Shown: positions 50,508-59,463, counted from the stretch's first letter. The stretch is 64,000 bases of DNA from Bacillota bacterium (GCA_023412005.1 JAEYOE010000015.1:1-64000), one strand, 5' to 3'. Numbers and translations are program-made. The notes: generated by a model not told the origin, from the sequence alone.

Positions 50508-51449
50508 CTATTTTAATACACTTTGAGCCGCTTTTTCATCTGTGATGAGCACATCTATATACCGTCCGCGTAAGGCCCCGAGTATCACATCGGCCTTCTT
50601 TTCGCCCGCGGCAACACCGATCACATGCGGGATTCTTTTTAAATCATCAAGCGATATTGCCATCATTTTGTCGTTCAAGGTTGAGTGACAAAGATGGCCG
50701 TTGATATCAATGTAACTGCCGCATATATCGCCGACTGCGCCTTCGTTAATCAGCTTCTCGGAGTCTTCAATATTGATATGACCGGATCTGAACTGAGCGC
50801 TGAGCTCCGGTTTAGTTGAGCCGAGGCCGATTACGGCAATATCGATGCTTTTAATCTTTTGAAAGTGGTTTTTAATATGTGGTTCTTCCATCAGCAGATC
50901 ACGCAATATTTTGCTCTGCACCATAAACGGTGCCTGCAATATATAGCTGTCTCCATTGAGGGCTTTGGCCAGATTATGTGCCATCATATTGGCGTCTGTA
51001 TCATTGGTCTTGTTTCCGGTACCGCCAACCAGCTGAATCACATCGGCCTTTAAAAAGCTGTTTGGCTTGATGTTTTTCACGATGCTGAAAATGGTTGTGC
51101 CCCAAGACAGGCCGATGAGCATACCCGATGTCATTATAGACTCGATATACAATGCCGCCGTCTGACCAACCTTGTCTTTATCCGCTTCAACGCTGTAGCT
51201 TTGCGGAACCACAATGGCTTCATTAATGCCGTATGTCTCGACTATCTTTCTGCCGAGTTCTTTGCCGAAGGAAGACACATCGTCAATTTTAATCTGCACT
51301 ATTCCCTCTTTGATGCATGCCTGAAGCATACGGGAAATGCTTGGACGAGACATATGTATTTTTTGAGAAATTTCTTCCTGGGACAGGCCTTCGATATAGT
51401 ACATTTTGGCAACCTGTATTTTTAAATCCCGTCGATCCATAACCTTCAC
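50508..51449 (-). CDS. SorC-family transcriptional regulator 1
   Basis: A 313-residue sugar-responsive regulator: N-terminal helix-turn-helix (KMYYIEGLSQEEISQKIHMS followed by RPSISRMLQ), then the sugar-phosphate-binding domain with GLSWGTTIFSIV and QLVGGTGNK. SorC proteins bind sugar phosphates. Its place just upstream of the microcompartment operon, and an identical 15-base motif in both promoter regions (50391 and 51519), make it the likely regulator of that operon and of itself. It differs clearly from the other two SorC proteins in the window. Confidence 0.88.
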   Translation of the reverse strand: MKVMDRRDLKIQVAKMYYIEGLSQEEISQKIHMSRPSISRMLQACIKEGIVQIKIDDVSSFGKELGRKIVETYGINEAIVVPQSYSVEADKDKVGQTAALYIESIMTSGMLIGLSWGTTIFSIVKNIKPNSFLKADVIQLVGGTGNKTNDTDANMMAHNLAKALNGDSYILQAPFMVQSKILRDLLMEEPHIKNHFQKIKSIDIAVIGLGSTKPELSAQFRSGHINIEDSEKLINEGAVGDICGSYIDINGHLCHSTLNDKMMAISLDDLKRIPHVIGVAAGEKKADVILGALRGRYIDVLITDEKAAQSVLK

Positions 51450-51461
51450 CGCCTTTACATT

Positions 51462-51490
51462 ATGATACTATAACAAAAGAAATGATTCAA
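51462..51490 (-). promoter_or_regulatory. Promoter of SorC regulator 1
   Basis: On the minus strand TTGAAT (51485-51490), a 17-base spacer and TATCAT (51462-51467). Confidence 0.6.
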
Positions 51491-51518
51491 GCATAATTTT
51501 TCTTCCTATAAATAAAAG

Positions 51519-51533
51519 TGCACATTTGTTCAT
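51519..51533. promoter_or_regulatory. Shared 15-base motif, candidate SorC site (regulator side)
   Basis: TGCACATTTGTTCAT, 28 bases upstream of the -35 of the regulator promoter, identical to 50391-50405 and in the same orientation. Confidence 0.6.
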
Positions 51534-51588
51534 ACGCAAGTATGCGCTTGATTTTTTCGGTTAACGCTTCTTTTTAAATTCAGCAAAT

Positions 51589-51620
51589 AAAAAGGGCTGC
51601 CGGTCATTGACCGCATGCCC
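51589..51620 (-). terminator. Terminator of SorC regulator 2
   Basis: GGGC..CGGTCA / TGACCG..GCCC imperfect stem followed on the minus strand by TTTTTATTT. It lies about 35 bases after the stop. Confidence 0.75.
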
Positions 51621-51654
51621 TCTCACTCCTCCATGCCGCATTCATAACTCAATA

Positions 51655-52611
51655 TTAATTTTCAAGCAGCTCCAAAACACTTCGTGCGGTGTTTTCGTCC
51701 GTCACAAAGTAGTTGATTGTGCCGGTACGCAGCGCACCGATGATAGACAGCACCTTGTGCTTTCCCGCTGCGATACAAATCACGTTTTCAATGCGTCTGA
51801 GCTTTTCATCGTCAATACCCATGATTCTCGCGCTGAATTCATTGTTAATAAAATGACCTTTTAAATTAAATCGTCTTGCACAAATATCTCCGATTGCCCT
51901 TGTTTCATTCCGCTCGTAATGCTGCTGCTGTGCAATATCAAACACCATACGATTATCATAAAACTCAGGCGGTGCACCGGCAGACACAATCGCTGTGTCC
52001 ATATTCTCCCACTTTTCAATGATTGACTTCATCGACATGCTTTGCATATAGAGATCTTTGTCTTCAATTGATTCCGCAATGGCCGGCGCATAAATGAAAG
52101 AAGGTGTTCCGTATAGCTTTTCCGAGAACATACGGACCATTTCATTAAGCTGATATTCGGAAGTGATTCGCGATGTTCCCCCGATTAACGGGACAACATT
52201 GATATCTCTCAATTTATTCCGATTGGTGAATGACAACATGAATTCATAACACGTTGTGCCCCATGCGATACCAACCGTCGAATGGCTTTTCAGTAAGTCT
52301 TCGGCATAATCGGCACCCTGAGAGGCCACAATTCTTGTAATCATATGAATATCATCAATCGCTGTCGGAATAACGAGACATCCCTTCAACGAAAATCTCT
52401 TCATGAACTGCTCTGAAACATCCTCAACATTGTTCTTTGGGTCCTTAATGCTGATTTCAACAATGCCAAAATCTTTCGCTTCCGAAAGCATCATCGATAC
52501 AGATGATCTGGAGATGCCAAGCTGTTTTGCAATCTGCTCCTGTGTCAAGCCGCCTATATAATACATTTTCGAAGCCTGAACCATAAGCTGTATATCATAA
52601 CGAGCCTTCAT
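51655..52611 (-). CDS. SorC-family transcriptional regulator 2
   Basis: A 318-residue SorC-type protein: helix-turn-helix MYYIGGLTQEQIAKQLGIS plus RSSVSMML, and effector domain with VGIAWGTTCYEFM and VVPLIGGTSRITSEYQLNE. It is strikingly similar over its whole length to regulator 3 at 59464-60477, so the two are recent paralogues. They flank the aldo/keto reductase, AllA-like and sugar ABC genes on both sides. AACAATTGT-type sites occur upstream of this gene and in the ABC promoter. Confidence 0.88.
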   Translation of the reverse strand: MKARYDIQLMVQASKMYYIGGLTQEQIAKQLGISRSSVSMMLSEAKDFGIVEISIKDPKNNVEDVSEQFMKRFSLKGCLVIPTAIDDIHMITRIVASQGADYAEDLLKSHSTVGIAWGTTCYEFMLSFTNRNKLRDINVVPLIGGTSRITSEYQLNEMVRMFSEKLYGTPSFIYAPAIAESIEDKDLYMQSMSMKSIIEKWENMDTAIVSAGAPPEFYDNRMVFDIAQQQHYERNETRAIGDICARRFNLKGHFINNEFSARIMGIDDEKLRRIENVICIAAGKHKVLSIIGALRTGTINYFVTDENTARSVLELLEN

Positions 52612-52669
52612 TCAATTATCTCTCCGTTTCCAAATATATAAAAAATCGTTCGACAAAATCTTAATGTAT

Positions 52670-52699
52670 ATTTTAGCATTCCGCAATACCTTTTTGCAA
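52670..52699 (-). promoter_or_regulatory. Putative promoter of SorC regulator 2
   Basis: On the minus strand TTGCAA (52694-52699), an 18-base spacer and TAAAAT (52670-52675). GTGAACAATTGTGTTG (minus strand, about 52720-52735) lies upstream as a possible SorC site. Confidence 0.5.
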
Positions 52700-52786
52700 G
52701 GACTCACTAAATGTTACAACACAATTGTTCACTATTTTTTAATATACCTGCTATTTTTGAGAATTTTGCTCAGGCTCGTATAATAC

Positions 52787-52818
52787 GGATAGCGCCCCAT
52801 ACATAAGGGGCGCTATCC
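52787..52818 (-). terminator. Strong hairpin after the aldo/keto reductase gene
   Basis: GGATAGCGCCCC and its perfect complement GGGGCGCTATCC enclose an 8-base loop. There is no T-tract, so it may act as a mRNA 3' end stabiliser or a factor-dependent terminator of the ABC operon. Confidence 0.6.
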
Positions 52819-52861
52819 ATTTCACGTATTCAGTTAGGCAGCAGATGAATGCTCTAAGTGA

Positions 52862-53806
52862 TTATCCCATGATCTCTTCATACTTTTTATTGATGTATGC
52901 CAATTCGTCGGCAGCAAGTTCCCATTCGGCTGCGCTGGCGTTTTCATAGGCCATGTCAGGTGTTGTCGCGCCCATCAGCGAGCATGTGACACCCGGCTGA
53001 GCCAGCACCCAATTGATTGAAACCTGCGCCACCGTTGTGCCTTTATCGCTTGCGATACCGCGGAGCACGTCAAGCAGTTTCTGGCATTTCGACCACATTG
53101 GCTCTTCGTAGAACGAATAAAACGCAGAACGCAGCTCTTTTCCGCCTGTAACCGGCTTCTCCATTTTGCCGGTTAATATGCCGCCGCCCAAGGATCCGTA
53201 TGTGATAACGCCCACATCGTTCTTGTTGCAGTATGGAAGAATTCCGTTTTCGATCGAGATGCGGTTCAGCATGTTCATCGGTGGCTGAACAACGGCAATA
53301 TCCGCAATTTTAACCGCTGTTTCAATTTGTGATAAATTGAAGTTTGACACGCCAATGGCACGAATTTTGCCTTCTTCCTTAAACTTCACCATCAGCTCAA
53401 GCGCTTTTTCAATGCTTGTGTTGTAATCCGGCCAGTGAATAAAATAAAGATCGATGTAATCTGTTTCAAGACGACGAAGAGAATTTTCCAGCTCTTTTCT
53501 CATGATATTCGTATTCAGGCAGTTCACATATTCACCGTAGATACGGAGTGTACCCAGCTTGGTTGCAAGAACAACCTTGTCGCGCAGGCCCTTAATTGCC
53601 TTGGCAACAACTTTTTCAGAAGCACCGTCAAGGCCGTATGCCGCTGCTGTATCCACCATATTGACGCCCGCATCAATAGACGCTCTGATGGCATCAATGG
53701 AGAGCTTTTCATCCACTTCGCCGAAGAAGTCGTTGCCCATTTCCCATGTGCCCTGACCGATCACCGAAATATCAATACCGCTGTTACCCATTTTCCTGTA
53801 TTTCAT
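52862..53806 (-). CDS. Aldo/keto reductase
   Basis: A 314-residue NAD(P)H-dependent aldo/keto reductase. The catalytic tetrad is visible: Asp and Tyr in VDTAAAYG, Lys in ATKLG and His in FIHWPDYN. AIGVSNFN and the C-terminal cofactor segment follow. It ends the ABC operon. It could reduce or oxidise the imported sugar, or dispose of the aldehyde made by the microcompartment, but the direction is not shown by the sequence. Confidence 0.88.
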   Translation of the reverse strand: MKYRKMGNSGIDISVIGQGTWEMGNDFFGEVDEKLSIDAIRASIDAGVNMVDTAAAYGLDGASEKVVAKAIKGLRDKVVLATKLGTLRIYGEYVNCLNTNIMRKELENSLRRLETDYIDLYFIHWPDYNTSIEKALELMVKFKEEGKIRAIGVSNFNLSQIETAVKIADIAVVQPPMNMLNRISIENGILPYCNKNDVGVITYGSLGGGILTGKMEKPVTGGKELRSAFYSFYEEPMWSKCQKLLDVLRGIASDKGTTVAQVSINWVLAQPGVTCSLMGATTPDMAYENASAAEWELAADELAYINKKYEEIMG

Positions 53807-53878
53807 TTTTAACCCTCCTTATTTATTACATATTAATAGAGACATTATTGTTGGTACAAAATGACGCGTTGATGTTGT

Positions 53879-54391
53879 CTACTCAAATTCATCAAGCACT
53901 TCAATTTGCTTATCCGCCGGGATATCGACCATAAAACAATCAGTCACGTATGTTCTTTCCGGCAGCGCACAAAGAATATGAACCTTGTCGCACTGATACG
54001 GGAAACCGGCCTGATGCCACACCCCGGCCTTTACATTAACAACCGTGCCCTTTGGCAGCAAAAACACCTCAATTTCGTCCAGCGGGACAACGCCTGTTTG
54101 GGTGGCCGGTGCCACATGCATCAGGTAATCGCCGTCAAGACAGATGATTGTTTCATGGCAATAATTGTGCATTTCTATGCAGTCGATAATATGCGGACGG
54201 TTTTCAACCACACATGCCGAGTACGAAACGCAGGTTGCGCTGCCAAGGCTTTGCTGAACCATATCACGATAAAATTCGACAGGCGGAGCGCCGAGCTTGT
54301 CGCCCTGCGGATTCAGTATGCTGGAGAAGCTTCCGTACCTTGCAAAGGCTTCGTGTGTTAACTTCTTAATTTTTACCTGCTTCATTTTCAC
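53879..54391 (-). CDS. Ureidoglycolate lyase-like (AllA-fold) protein
   Basis: A 170-residue cupin-like protein of the AllA family: LTHEAFARYGSF, then a double-stranded beta-helix with MHNYCHETIICLDGDYLMHVAP and GTVVNVKAGVWHQAGFP carrying the candidate metal or substrate residues. No other purine or allantoin genes are near. It sits between an ABC permease and an aldo/keto reductase, so it is more likely a sugar isomerase, lactonase or mutarotase-type enzyme than a ureidoglycolate lyase. Confidence 0.68.
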   Translation of the reverse strand: MKMKQVKIKKLTHEAFARYGSFSSILNPQGDKLGAPPVEFYRDMVQQSLGSATCVSYSACVVENRPHIIDCIEMHNYCHETIICLDGDYLMHVAPATQTGVVPLDEIEVFLLPKGTVVNVKAGVWHQAGFPYQCDKVHILCALPERTYVTDCFMVDIPADKQIEVLDEFE

Positions 54392-54489
54392 CCTCCTGCA
54401 ATTTATAATAGTCGCTTGGCTGACCTTTCCCGATCATTAAGCAGTATTTGCTTCATACCTATTGCTGCTCCGTGATTTATATGCAGCCG

Positions 54490-55488
54490 TTATTGAGCAA
54501 TCGCTTCTCTGGTGAGCACATGGTTCAGCGCAACAGCCAGCACCAGCACAACACCTTTCGCCAAAGACTCGTAGTAAGGCGGTATAACCGATTTTAACCC
54601 AAGGGTTATACATGCGATGATCAACGCACCGATGACTGATTTAACAACCGACCCTTCACCGCCTGTAAACACGGTTCCGCCCAGCAGTACGGCGATAATG
54701 GCATCTGTTTCCACGCCGACACCGGTATAAGGCTCGCCGATCATCAGATAACTGCCCCGCGCAACACCGGCCAATGCGGACAGCACGCCAAGCATAATAT
54801 ACACACCCCAAACGACTTTGACGGAGTTGATACCCGACAGCTCAGCTGCCGTTCTGTTACCACCAATGGCCGCAATATACTTGCCGAGAACGGTTTTACG
54901 CTGGACGATGACAAGTACCACAACCACTATTATCGTGACGATCACAGCCCATGACAGTCCGGAACCCGGAACAACCTCTGCGCGCGAAAAATCGCCAATC
55001 CAATCCGGCATCACAAGCCCGCCGTTGCTTTTTATAGAGGATATCCCTTCAGGCACAAGATATCTTGCGATGCCCTGATAAGCACTCATCGTAATCAATG
55101 TGGCGATAACAGGCGTTATTCTCATCTTCATAACCAGCCAGCCGTTAACCCAGCCGAGTACAAACCCAAGCGCCAGCGTCAGCAGCAAAGCCGGCAGGAA
55201 CGAGAAACCGTTGAGCACCATGGTCGCATAAAACACGGTTGTCAGGCTTAATGTGCTGCCCACCGAAAGATCGATGTTTCCTGATATCATGATGTAAGTG
55301 AACCCGCTCGAAATCATGATAATCGGTACAGACATTCTTAAAATATTGGTTAAGTTATCGGGGAAGAGAAAGTTGCCCCTCTGAAAAAACTCACCTTTCG
55401 TCATCCCCAGCGCAAGGACAACCAACAAAAGGATCAGATATACATAAACACTTTTTACAATGTTTTTTAAATTGGCCTTTGTTTGCAT
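54490..55488 (-). CDS. Ribose-type ABC permease 2 of sugar system 2
   Basis: A 332-residue CUT2-type permease with about nine to ten helices; ISGNIDLSVGSTLSL and GGNRTAAELSGINSVKV are the family blocks. ATG 55488 follows AAAGGGG; a GTG seven codons upstream is less likely. It overlaps nothing, but lies 18 bases after permease 1. With that gene it should form a heterodimeric membrane channel. Confidence 0.9.
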   Translation of the reverse strand: MQTKANLKNIVKSVYVYLILLLVVLALGMTKGEFFQRGNFLFPDNLTNILRMSVPIIMISSGFTYIMISGNIDLSVGSTLSLTTVFYATMVLNGFSFLPALLLTLALGFVLGWVNGWLVMKMRITPVIATLITMSAYQGIARYLVPEGISSIKSNGGLVMPDWIGDFSRAEVVPGSGLSWAVIVTIIVVVVLVIVQRKTVLGKYIAAIGGNRTAAELSGINSVKVVWGVYIMLGVLSALAGVARGSYLMIGEPYTGVGVETDAIIAVLLGGTVFTGGEGSVVKSVIGALIIACITLGLKSVIPPYYESLAKGVVLVLAVALNHVLTREAIAQ

Positions 55489-55505
55489 TTCATTCACCCC
55501 TTTCG

Positions 55506-56522
55506 TCACGCGTTGCGCTTATCCAGCGCATACCTCTGCGCCAGTATCGCCAAAAACGTGACCACACCTTTTAAGATAAATTGCCATTCAGGCCGCAGCA
55601 GCAGACTCGTCGCAGCGGATGTCACCACACCGATGATAAGAGCACCAACCACTGTTCCTGCAACCGAGCCAAAACCACCGTTGATATTTGTTCCACCCAG
55701 CAATGTTACAACGAGTGCGCTAAACTCTAAGCCCTCACCGCGGCTTGAAATAGCCGCTTTGGTTTCCGATGCAAGTAATATGCCGGTGATTCCCGCAAGG
55801 AGTGAACTTAAAAGATACAAAATGGTAATATGCCTTTCAACCTTGATACCCGAAAGACGCGCCGCCTCTCTGTTTGCGCCAATGAGATACGTTCTTGCGC
55901 CGAAAGTTGTTTTCTTTTCAATAAACAGCGCCCCAATCACGAGCACTGCTGCAATCAACACAGCAATCTTGATGGGCCCCACCAGCGTGACGTTACCAAC
56001 CACACCGTAAACATCCGGCAAACCGGCGCTGCGCTGTGCACCCTGAGTGACCACCTGCGCCACGCCCCTCGCAATCGACATCGTTCCGAGAGTCACGATA
56101 ATGGAAGCCACTTTCAGATTTGCGATGAAATATGAGTTGAGTAATCCGATTACCAGCGCGGCCAGCAAGGCCAAGGTGACGCTCAAGCCGTAGCTCATGC
56201 CAAGGCCGGTGGCCAGCTCGGAAAAGCCCGCCTGCTGTGTCTGGCAGAAATAAGCCGACAGCACGCCCGTCATGGCGATTGTACCGCTCACCGACATATC
56301 GAAATGCCCGGTGATCAGCAGAAACGTGACCCCGATGCCGAGAATCACAACATACCAGTTATTAGCCAGCAGGTTCAGTACGATCGGTACTGAGAAATAT
56401 TTCGGAATCAACAAGCTCGCAAGAGCAAAAGCAACGATTAGAACAACGAACATTGAAAGCGTTATGAACGATTCATTGCTCATTTTTCCTTTTTTGAATA
56501 GACTGTTATTTTTATTAAACAT
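55506..56522 (-). CDS. Ribose-type ABC permease 1 of sugar system 2
   Basis: A 338-residue CUT2-type permease: ITGHFDMSVSGTIAMTGVL, IANLKVASIIVTLGTMSIARG and GANREAARLSGIKVER. ATG 56522 lies one base after the ATPase stop, behind GGGGGTG inside the ATPase gene; a long upstream extension in the same frame is not used. Two distinct permeases per importer is found in some CUT2 systems such as the AI-2 and erythritol or rhamnose transporters. Confidence 0.9.
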   Translation of the reverse strand: MFNKNNSLFKKGKMSNESFITLSMFVVLIVAFALASLLIPKYFSVPIVLNLLANNWYVVILGIGVTFLLITGHFDMSVSGTIAMTGVLSAYFCQTQQAGFSELATGLGMSYGLSVTLALLAALVIGLLNSYFIANLKVASIIVTLGTMSIARGVAQVVTQGAQRSAGLPDVYGVVGNVTLVGPIKIAVLIAAVLVIGALFIEKKTTFGARTYLIGANREAARLSGIKVERHITILYLLSSLLAGITGILLASETKAAISSRGEGLEFSALVVTLLGGTNINGGFGSVAGTVVGALIIGVVTSAATSLLLRPEWQFILKGVVTFLAILAQRYALDKRNA

Positions 56523-56523
56523 A

Positions 56524-58011
56524 TCAGCATACACCCCCAGTACAGATGTGAATGATCCGCTGGGCATCAACATCAACGCCGTTTTGCAGCTCTGAACGGA
56601 TCTCGCCCTCATAAAGCAGGAAAACACGGTCACAAGAATTCAGTATCTCCGGCAGCTCTGAAGAGAAAAACATGATCGACTTTCCTTCCATAGCCAGCTC
56701 GCGAATGATCTGATAGATTTCAGATTTTGCGCCGACATCAATACCTCTCGTCGGTTCGTCGAGCAACAACAGATTGGCATCTGCAAACAAGCATTTCGAG
56801 AAAACCACTTTTTGCTGATTTCCGCCTGATAGCTTGGCCGTTTCCTTTTCCATCGAGTCTGTTTTAATGTTCAGCTTTTGAATGTATTCATTTGCGACAG
56901 CGCGTTCTTTTCCGGCATCAATAATTCCGCCGTGAGAAATTTTCCCCATGTTCATCACCGGAATATTGCGCTTTATTGTCAGCATTGTAAACAAGCCTTG
57001 CGTTCTTCTTTCCTCGGGTACAAACGCGATACCGGCTTCAATTGTTTTGCTGGGAACGCAGCCGAGCTTCTTGCCGTTGAACTCAATGTCTCCGGTGTAT
57101 TTATCTGCTCCGAAAATCGCCCGCGCCAGCTCTGTTTTACCGGCCCCAATCAGCCCGTAAAAGCCCACAATTTCGCCTTTATTAACCTTGAAGGAAATGT
57201 CTTTGAGTTTATGGTTGCTAAGATTTTTAACCTCAAGCAGCGTTTCTTGAGACTGGATGTCTCGCGATTCATATTTCTCCATTACCGATTTGCCGATCAT
57301 CATCCTGATCAGTTCCATTCTGTCTTTCACTTCACTCATCGGTTTTGTTTCAATATGCTTTCCGTCACGCATAACCGTAACGTAATCTCCAAGTTCAAAT
57401 ATCTCGTCCAGTCTGTGTGAAATATAGATAACTGTTACATTCTGCTCGCGCAACCGTTTTACTATTTTAAAAAGCCTTTCGATTTCACTTTCCGATAACG
57501 CTGCGGTCGGCTCGTCCATGATGATAATCTCCGCATCAGAAGCGACGGCTTTAGCAATCTCGATGATTTGTTTTTTTGCAACGCTCAACCTTGAAACCCG
57601 TTCCTTGGGATTTATACCGGGCTCTATGTCTTTTAATACGTCTACAATCTTTTTAATCTTATCTGTTTTGCGTAAAAACCCGAATTTTGTATCTTCAATG
57701 CCAAGTGTGAGATTTTCTTCTACTGTCAACTGATCAACAACATTAAGTTCCTGAAACAAAGTGCTTATCCCTTTTGTTGTCGCATCCTTTGTGTTGTTCG
57801 CGCTGTATTCCTGCCCATTAAGATAAATAGTTCCGGACGTTCTTGCAAAAGCGCCGGTCAGGATTTTTATGAGCGTCGATTTGCCGGCACCGTTTTCTCC
57901 GACCAGACAGTGAACCGTGTTTTTGCGGATGTCGAAGCTGACATCGTTCACCGCTCTTACACCAGGAAAATCTTTGATCAGATTTTTGATCTCCAATGCA
58001 TACTCACTCAT
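56524..58011 (-). CDS. Sugar ABC transporter ATP-binding protein (RbsA-like), system 2
   Basis: A 495-residue tandem ATPase. Domain 1: Walker A GENGAGKST, signature-like LSVAKKQ, Walker B IIIMDEPTA. Domain 2: degenerate Walker A GLIGAGKTE, LSGGNQQK and LLLLDEPTR. ATG 58011 is set by GGGGAG; the open frame upstream is not used. It is about as similar to the system-1 ATPase as the two families usually are, so the operons are not a recent duplication. Confidence 0.9.
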   Translation of the reverse strand: MSEYALEIKNLIKDFPGVRAVNDVSFDIRKNTVHCLVGENGAGKSTLIKILTGAFARTSGTIYLNGQEYSANNTKDATTKGISTLFQELNVVDQLTVEENLTLGIEDTKFGFLRKTDKIKKIVDVLKDIEPGINPKERVSRLSVAKKQIIEIAKAVASDAEIIIMDEPTAALSESEIERLFKIVKRLREQNVTVIYISHRLDEIFELGDYVTVMRDGKHIETKPMSEVKDRMELIRMMIGKSVMEKYESRDIQSQETLLEVKNLSNHKLKDISFKVNKGEIVGFYGLIGAGKTELARAIFGADKYTGDIEFNGKKLGCVPSKTIEAGIAFVPEERRTQGLFTMLTIKRNIPVMNMGKISHGGIIDAGKERAVANEYIQKLNIKTDSMEKETAKLSGGNQQKVVFSKCLFADANLLLLDEPTRGIDVGAKSEIYQIIRELAMEGKSIMFFSSELPEILNSCDRVFLLYEGEIRSELQNGVDVDAQRIIHICTGGVC

Positions 58012-58032
58012 GATATCTCCCCATTCTATAAT

Positions 58033-58066
58033 TTTTGGGAGGGGCTCACGCTGAGCCACCCCCCAA
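58033..58066 (-). terminator. Hairpin between binding-protein and ATPase genes (system 2)
   Basis: GGGAGGGGCTCA and TGAGCCACCCCCC pair around a 3-base loop, with one bulge. It lies about 25 bases after the binding-protein stop, and no T-tract follows. It is placed as in system 1 and probably protects or attenuates the message. Confidence 0.65.
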
Positions 58067-58091
58067 ACATTGCTATAGGCTTAAGTGTTGG

Positions 58092-59228
58092 TTATTTAAC
58101 ATCCGCTTCAGTCAGCTTTGTGCCGAACTGATCGTTGTACCACTTGAGCGCATCGGCAAGGGTCATGTTCCACGCATCAACCACTTGCACAGGCCCGAAG
58201 ATTTCTTCTGCAGGATCGCTCACCTGTTTGATTTCGCCTAAGTAAACCTTAACAATCATGTCGATGATCGCTTCAGATGTACCGATCGGGGGCAGTCCGA
58301 GGGAAGCCTTCAGAGAGCTGTTCGGATTGAAGATATCTTTGAGTTCCGATACCGGGCAGTCAACGCTGCACACGATTTCAGTTGTCGGCTTGCCATCTTT
58401 CATTGTGCCGCGGCCTGCATCGATAAGAGCAGCCATCGCGCCAGGTGTTAAGTCACCGGCTTCGGAGTAAATGATGTTAACTTCCGGGTTTGTTACAAGC
58501 AGATTGCTCAGAGCTGTCTTTGTTGCATCAGCGCCGCCGCTGCAATCCTGGCAGCCAAGGTCTGTAAATTTGCCATCACCAACAACGCTCTTAATGCCTT
58601 CTACAAACGGGTCTGTACGTCCGGTTTTCACTTCTCTGTTATCCGGCCAGCCAAGCTGAACAGTCACGATCGGTTTGTCGGGGTTAGCCGCGATCCAAGC
58701 CTTCGCAGCATCAGCGCCCATCTTGAAGGAGCCGCCGGCTTCATCGCTTCTGTAGGTCGGGATTCCGGTGTCGCCCAAGGGGCTGAAGAACGATGTCATT
58801 GCGATGCCCGCTTTGATAGCCGCTTCCACACCGGGCTTCGCTGCATCAGCTTCCCAAATCTGAAGTGTTGCGCCGTTGAAGTCAGATGTTGCGAGCATAT
58901 CAACGTTCTGTGTCATGACGTTAGCGTCAGACTGTCCGTCGATGATGGTAACCTCTGCACCGTACTTTTCTTTCGCATAGTCAACTGCAGCCTGAGCACG
59001 CGCCTGATGGAACTCATTCGCAAGTGTCGATACGAAATAAGCAATCTTCATACCTTCAGCTGTCTTTTCCGGAGCAGCAGATGATTCCTCAGCAACAGCT
59101 TCAGACGACTCGGCAGGAGCTTCGCTCACTTCCGGCGATGCAGATGTCGACGGTGTGCTTGCCTGGCAGCCCGCCAGTATTCCTAAGGTAAGCAGTACGC
59201 TTAAGAAAATCACGATAACCTTTCTCAT
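58092..59228 (-). CDS. Sugar-binding lipoprotein (RbsB-like), system 2
   Basis: A 378-residue binding protein with lipobox LAGC (C21) and a 35-residue Ser/Ala/Glu-rich linker before the fold begins at MKIAYFVSTLANEFHQARAQ. QSDANVMTQNVDMLATSDFNG and GAMAALIDAGRG belong to the periplasmic-binding-protein 4 type. It starts behind GAGGAAAAC and has its own promoter (59344-59372). First gene of the importer operon. The substrate is likely a sugar or polyol; this is not proven. Confidence 0.89.
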   Translation of the reverse strand: MRKVIVIFLSVLLTLGILAGCQASTPSTSASPEVSEAPAESSEAVAEESSAAPEKTAEGMKIAYFVSTLANEFHQARAQAAVDYAKEKYGAEVTIIDGQSDANVMTQNVDMLATSDFNGATLQIWEADAAKPGVEAAIKAGIAMTSFFSPLGDTGIPTYRSDEAGGSFKMGADAAKAWIAANPDKPIVTVQLGWPDNREVKTGRTDPFVEGIKSVVGDGKFTDLGCQDCSGGADATKTALSNLLVTNPEVNIIYSEAGDLTPGAMAALIDAGRGTMKDGKPTTEIVCSVDCPVSELKDIFNPNSSLKASLGLPPIGTSEAIIDMIVKVYLGEIKQVSDPAEEIFGPVQVVDAWNMTLADALKWYNDQFGTKLTEADVK

Positions 59229-59284
59229 TGTTTTCCTCCTGATTTTATTTTTCTAATCAACTTTTACATTGATTAAACATGACT

Positions 59285-59370
59285 GACATATTCCATATTG
59301 TTACATAATTCATGTCTATAAAATTATGTTCTAACAATTGTTAATGCTAGCATATGCTTTGGAATATGTC
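59285..59370. repeat. Inverted 10-bp repeats flanking the system-2 promoter
   Basis: GACATATTCC (59285-59294) and its exact complement GGAATATGTC (59361-59370) are 66 bases apart. The second overlaps the -35. This arrangement suits two operator half-sites, for example for a looping repressor. Confidence 0.5.
59332..59343. promoter_or_regulatory. Palindrome TAACAATTGTTA after the -10 box
   Basis: A perfect 12-bp palindrome immediately downstream of the -10. Its AACAATTGT core also occurs upstream of SorC regulator 2. Candidate SorC operator. Confidence 0.55.
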
Positions 59371-59372
59371 AA
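59344..59372 (-). promoter_or_regulatory. Promoter of sugar ABC operon 2
   Basis: On the minus strand consensus TTGACA (59367-59372), a 17-base spacer and TAGCAT (59344-59349). Confidence 0.7.
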
Positions 59373-59463
59373 TACAATATCCATAAATAATTTCACAGAA
59401 CCCACACATGAAATTATTTATACCGTCTTATAGAAAAATGCCGCAAAAAATACGGCTGATAAC

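Noticed and set aside
53879..54391. Purine or allantoin breakdown suggested by the AllA-like protein
   Set aside because: No other ureide or purine genes are present; all neighbours are sugar-related.
27239..59228. The two sugar ABC operons as a recent tandem duplication
   Set aside because: Gene order and permease number differ, and proteins share only family-level motifs.
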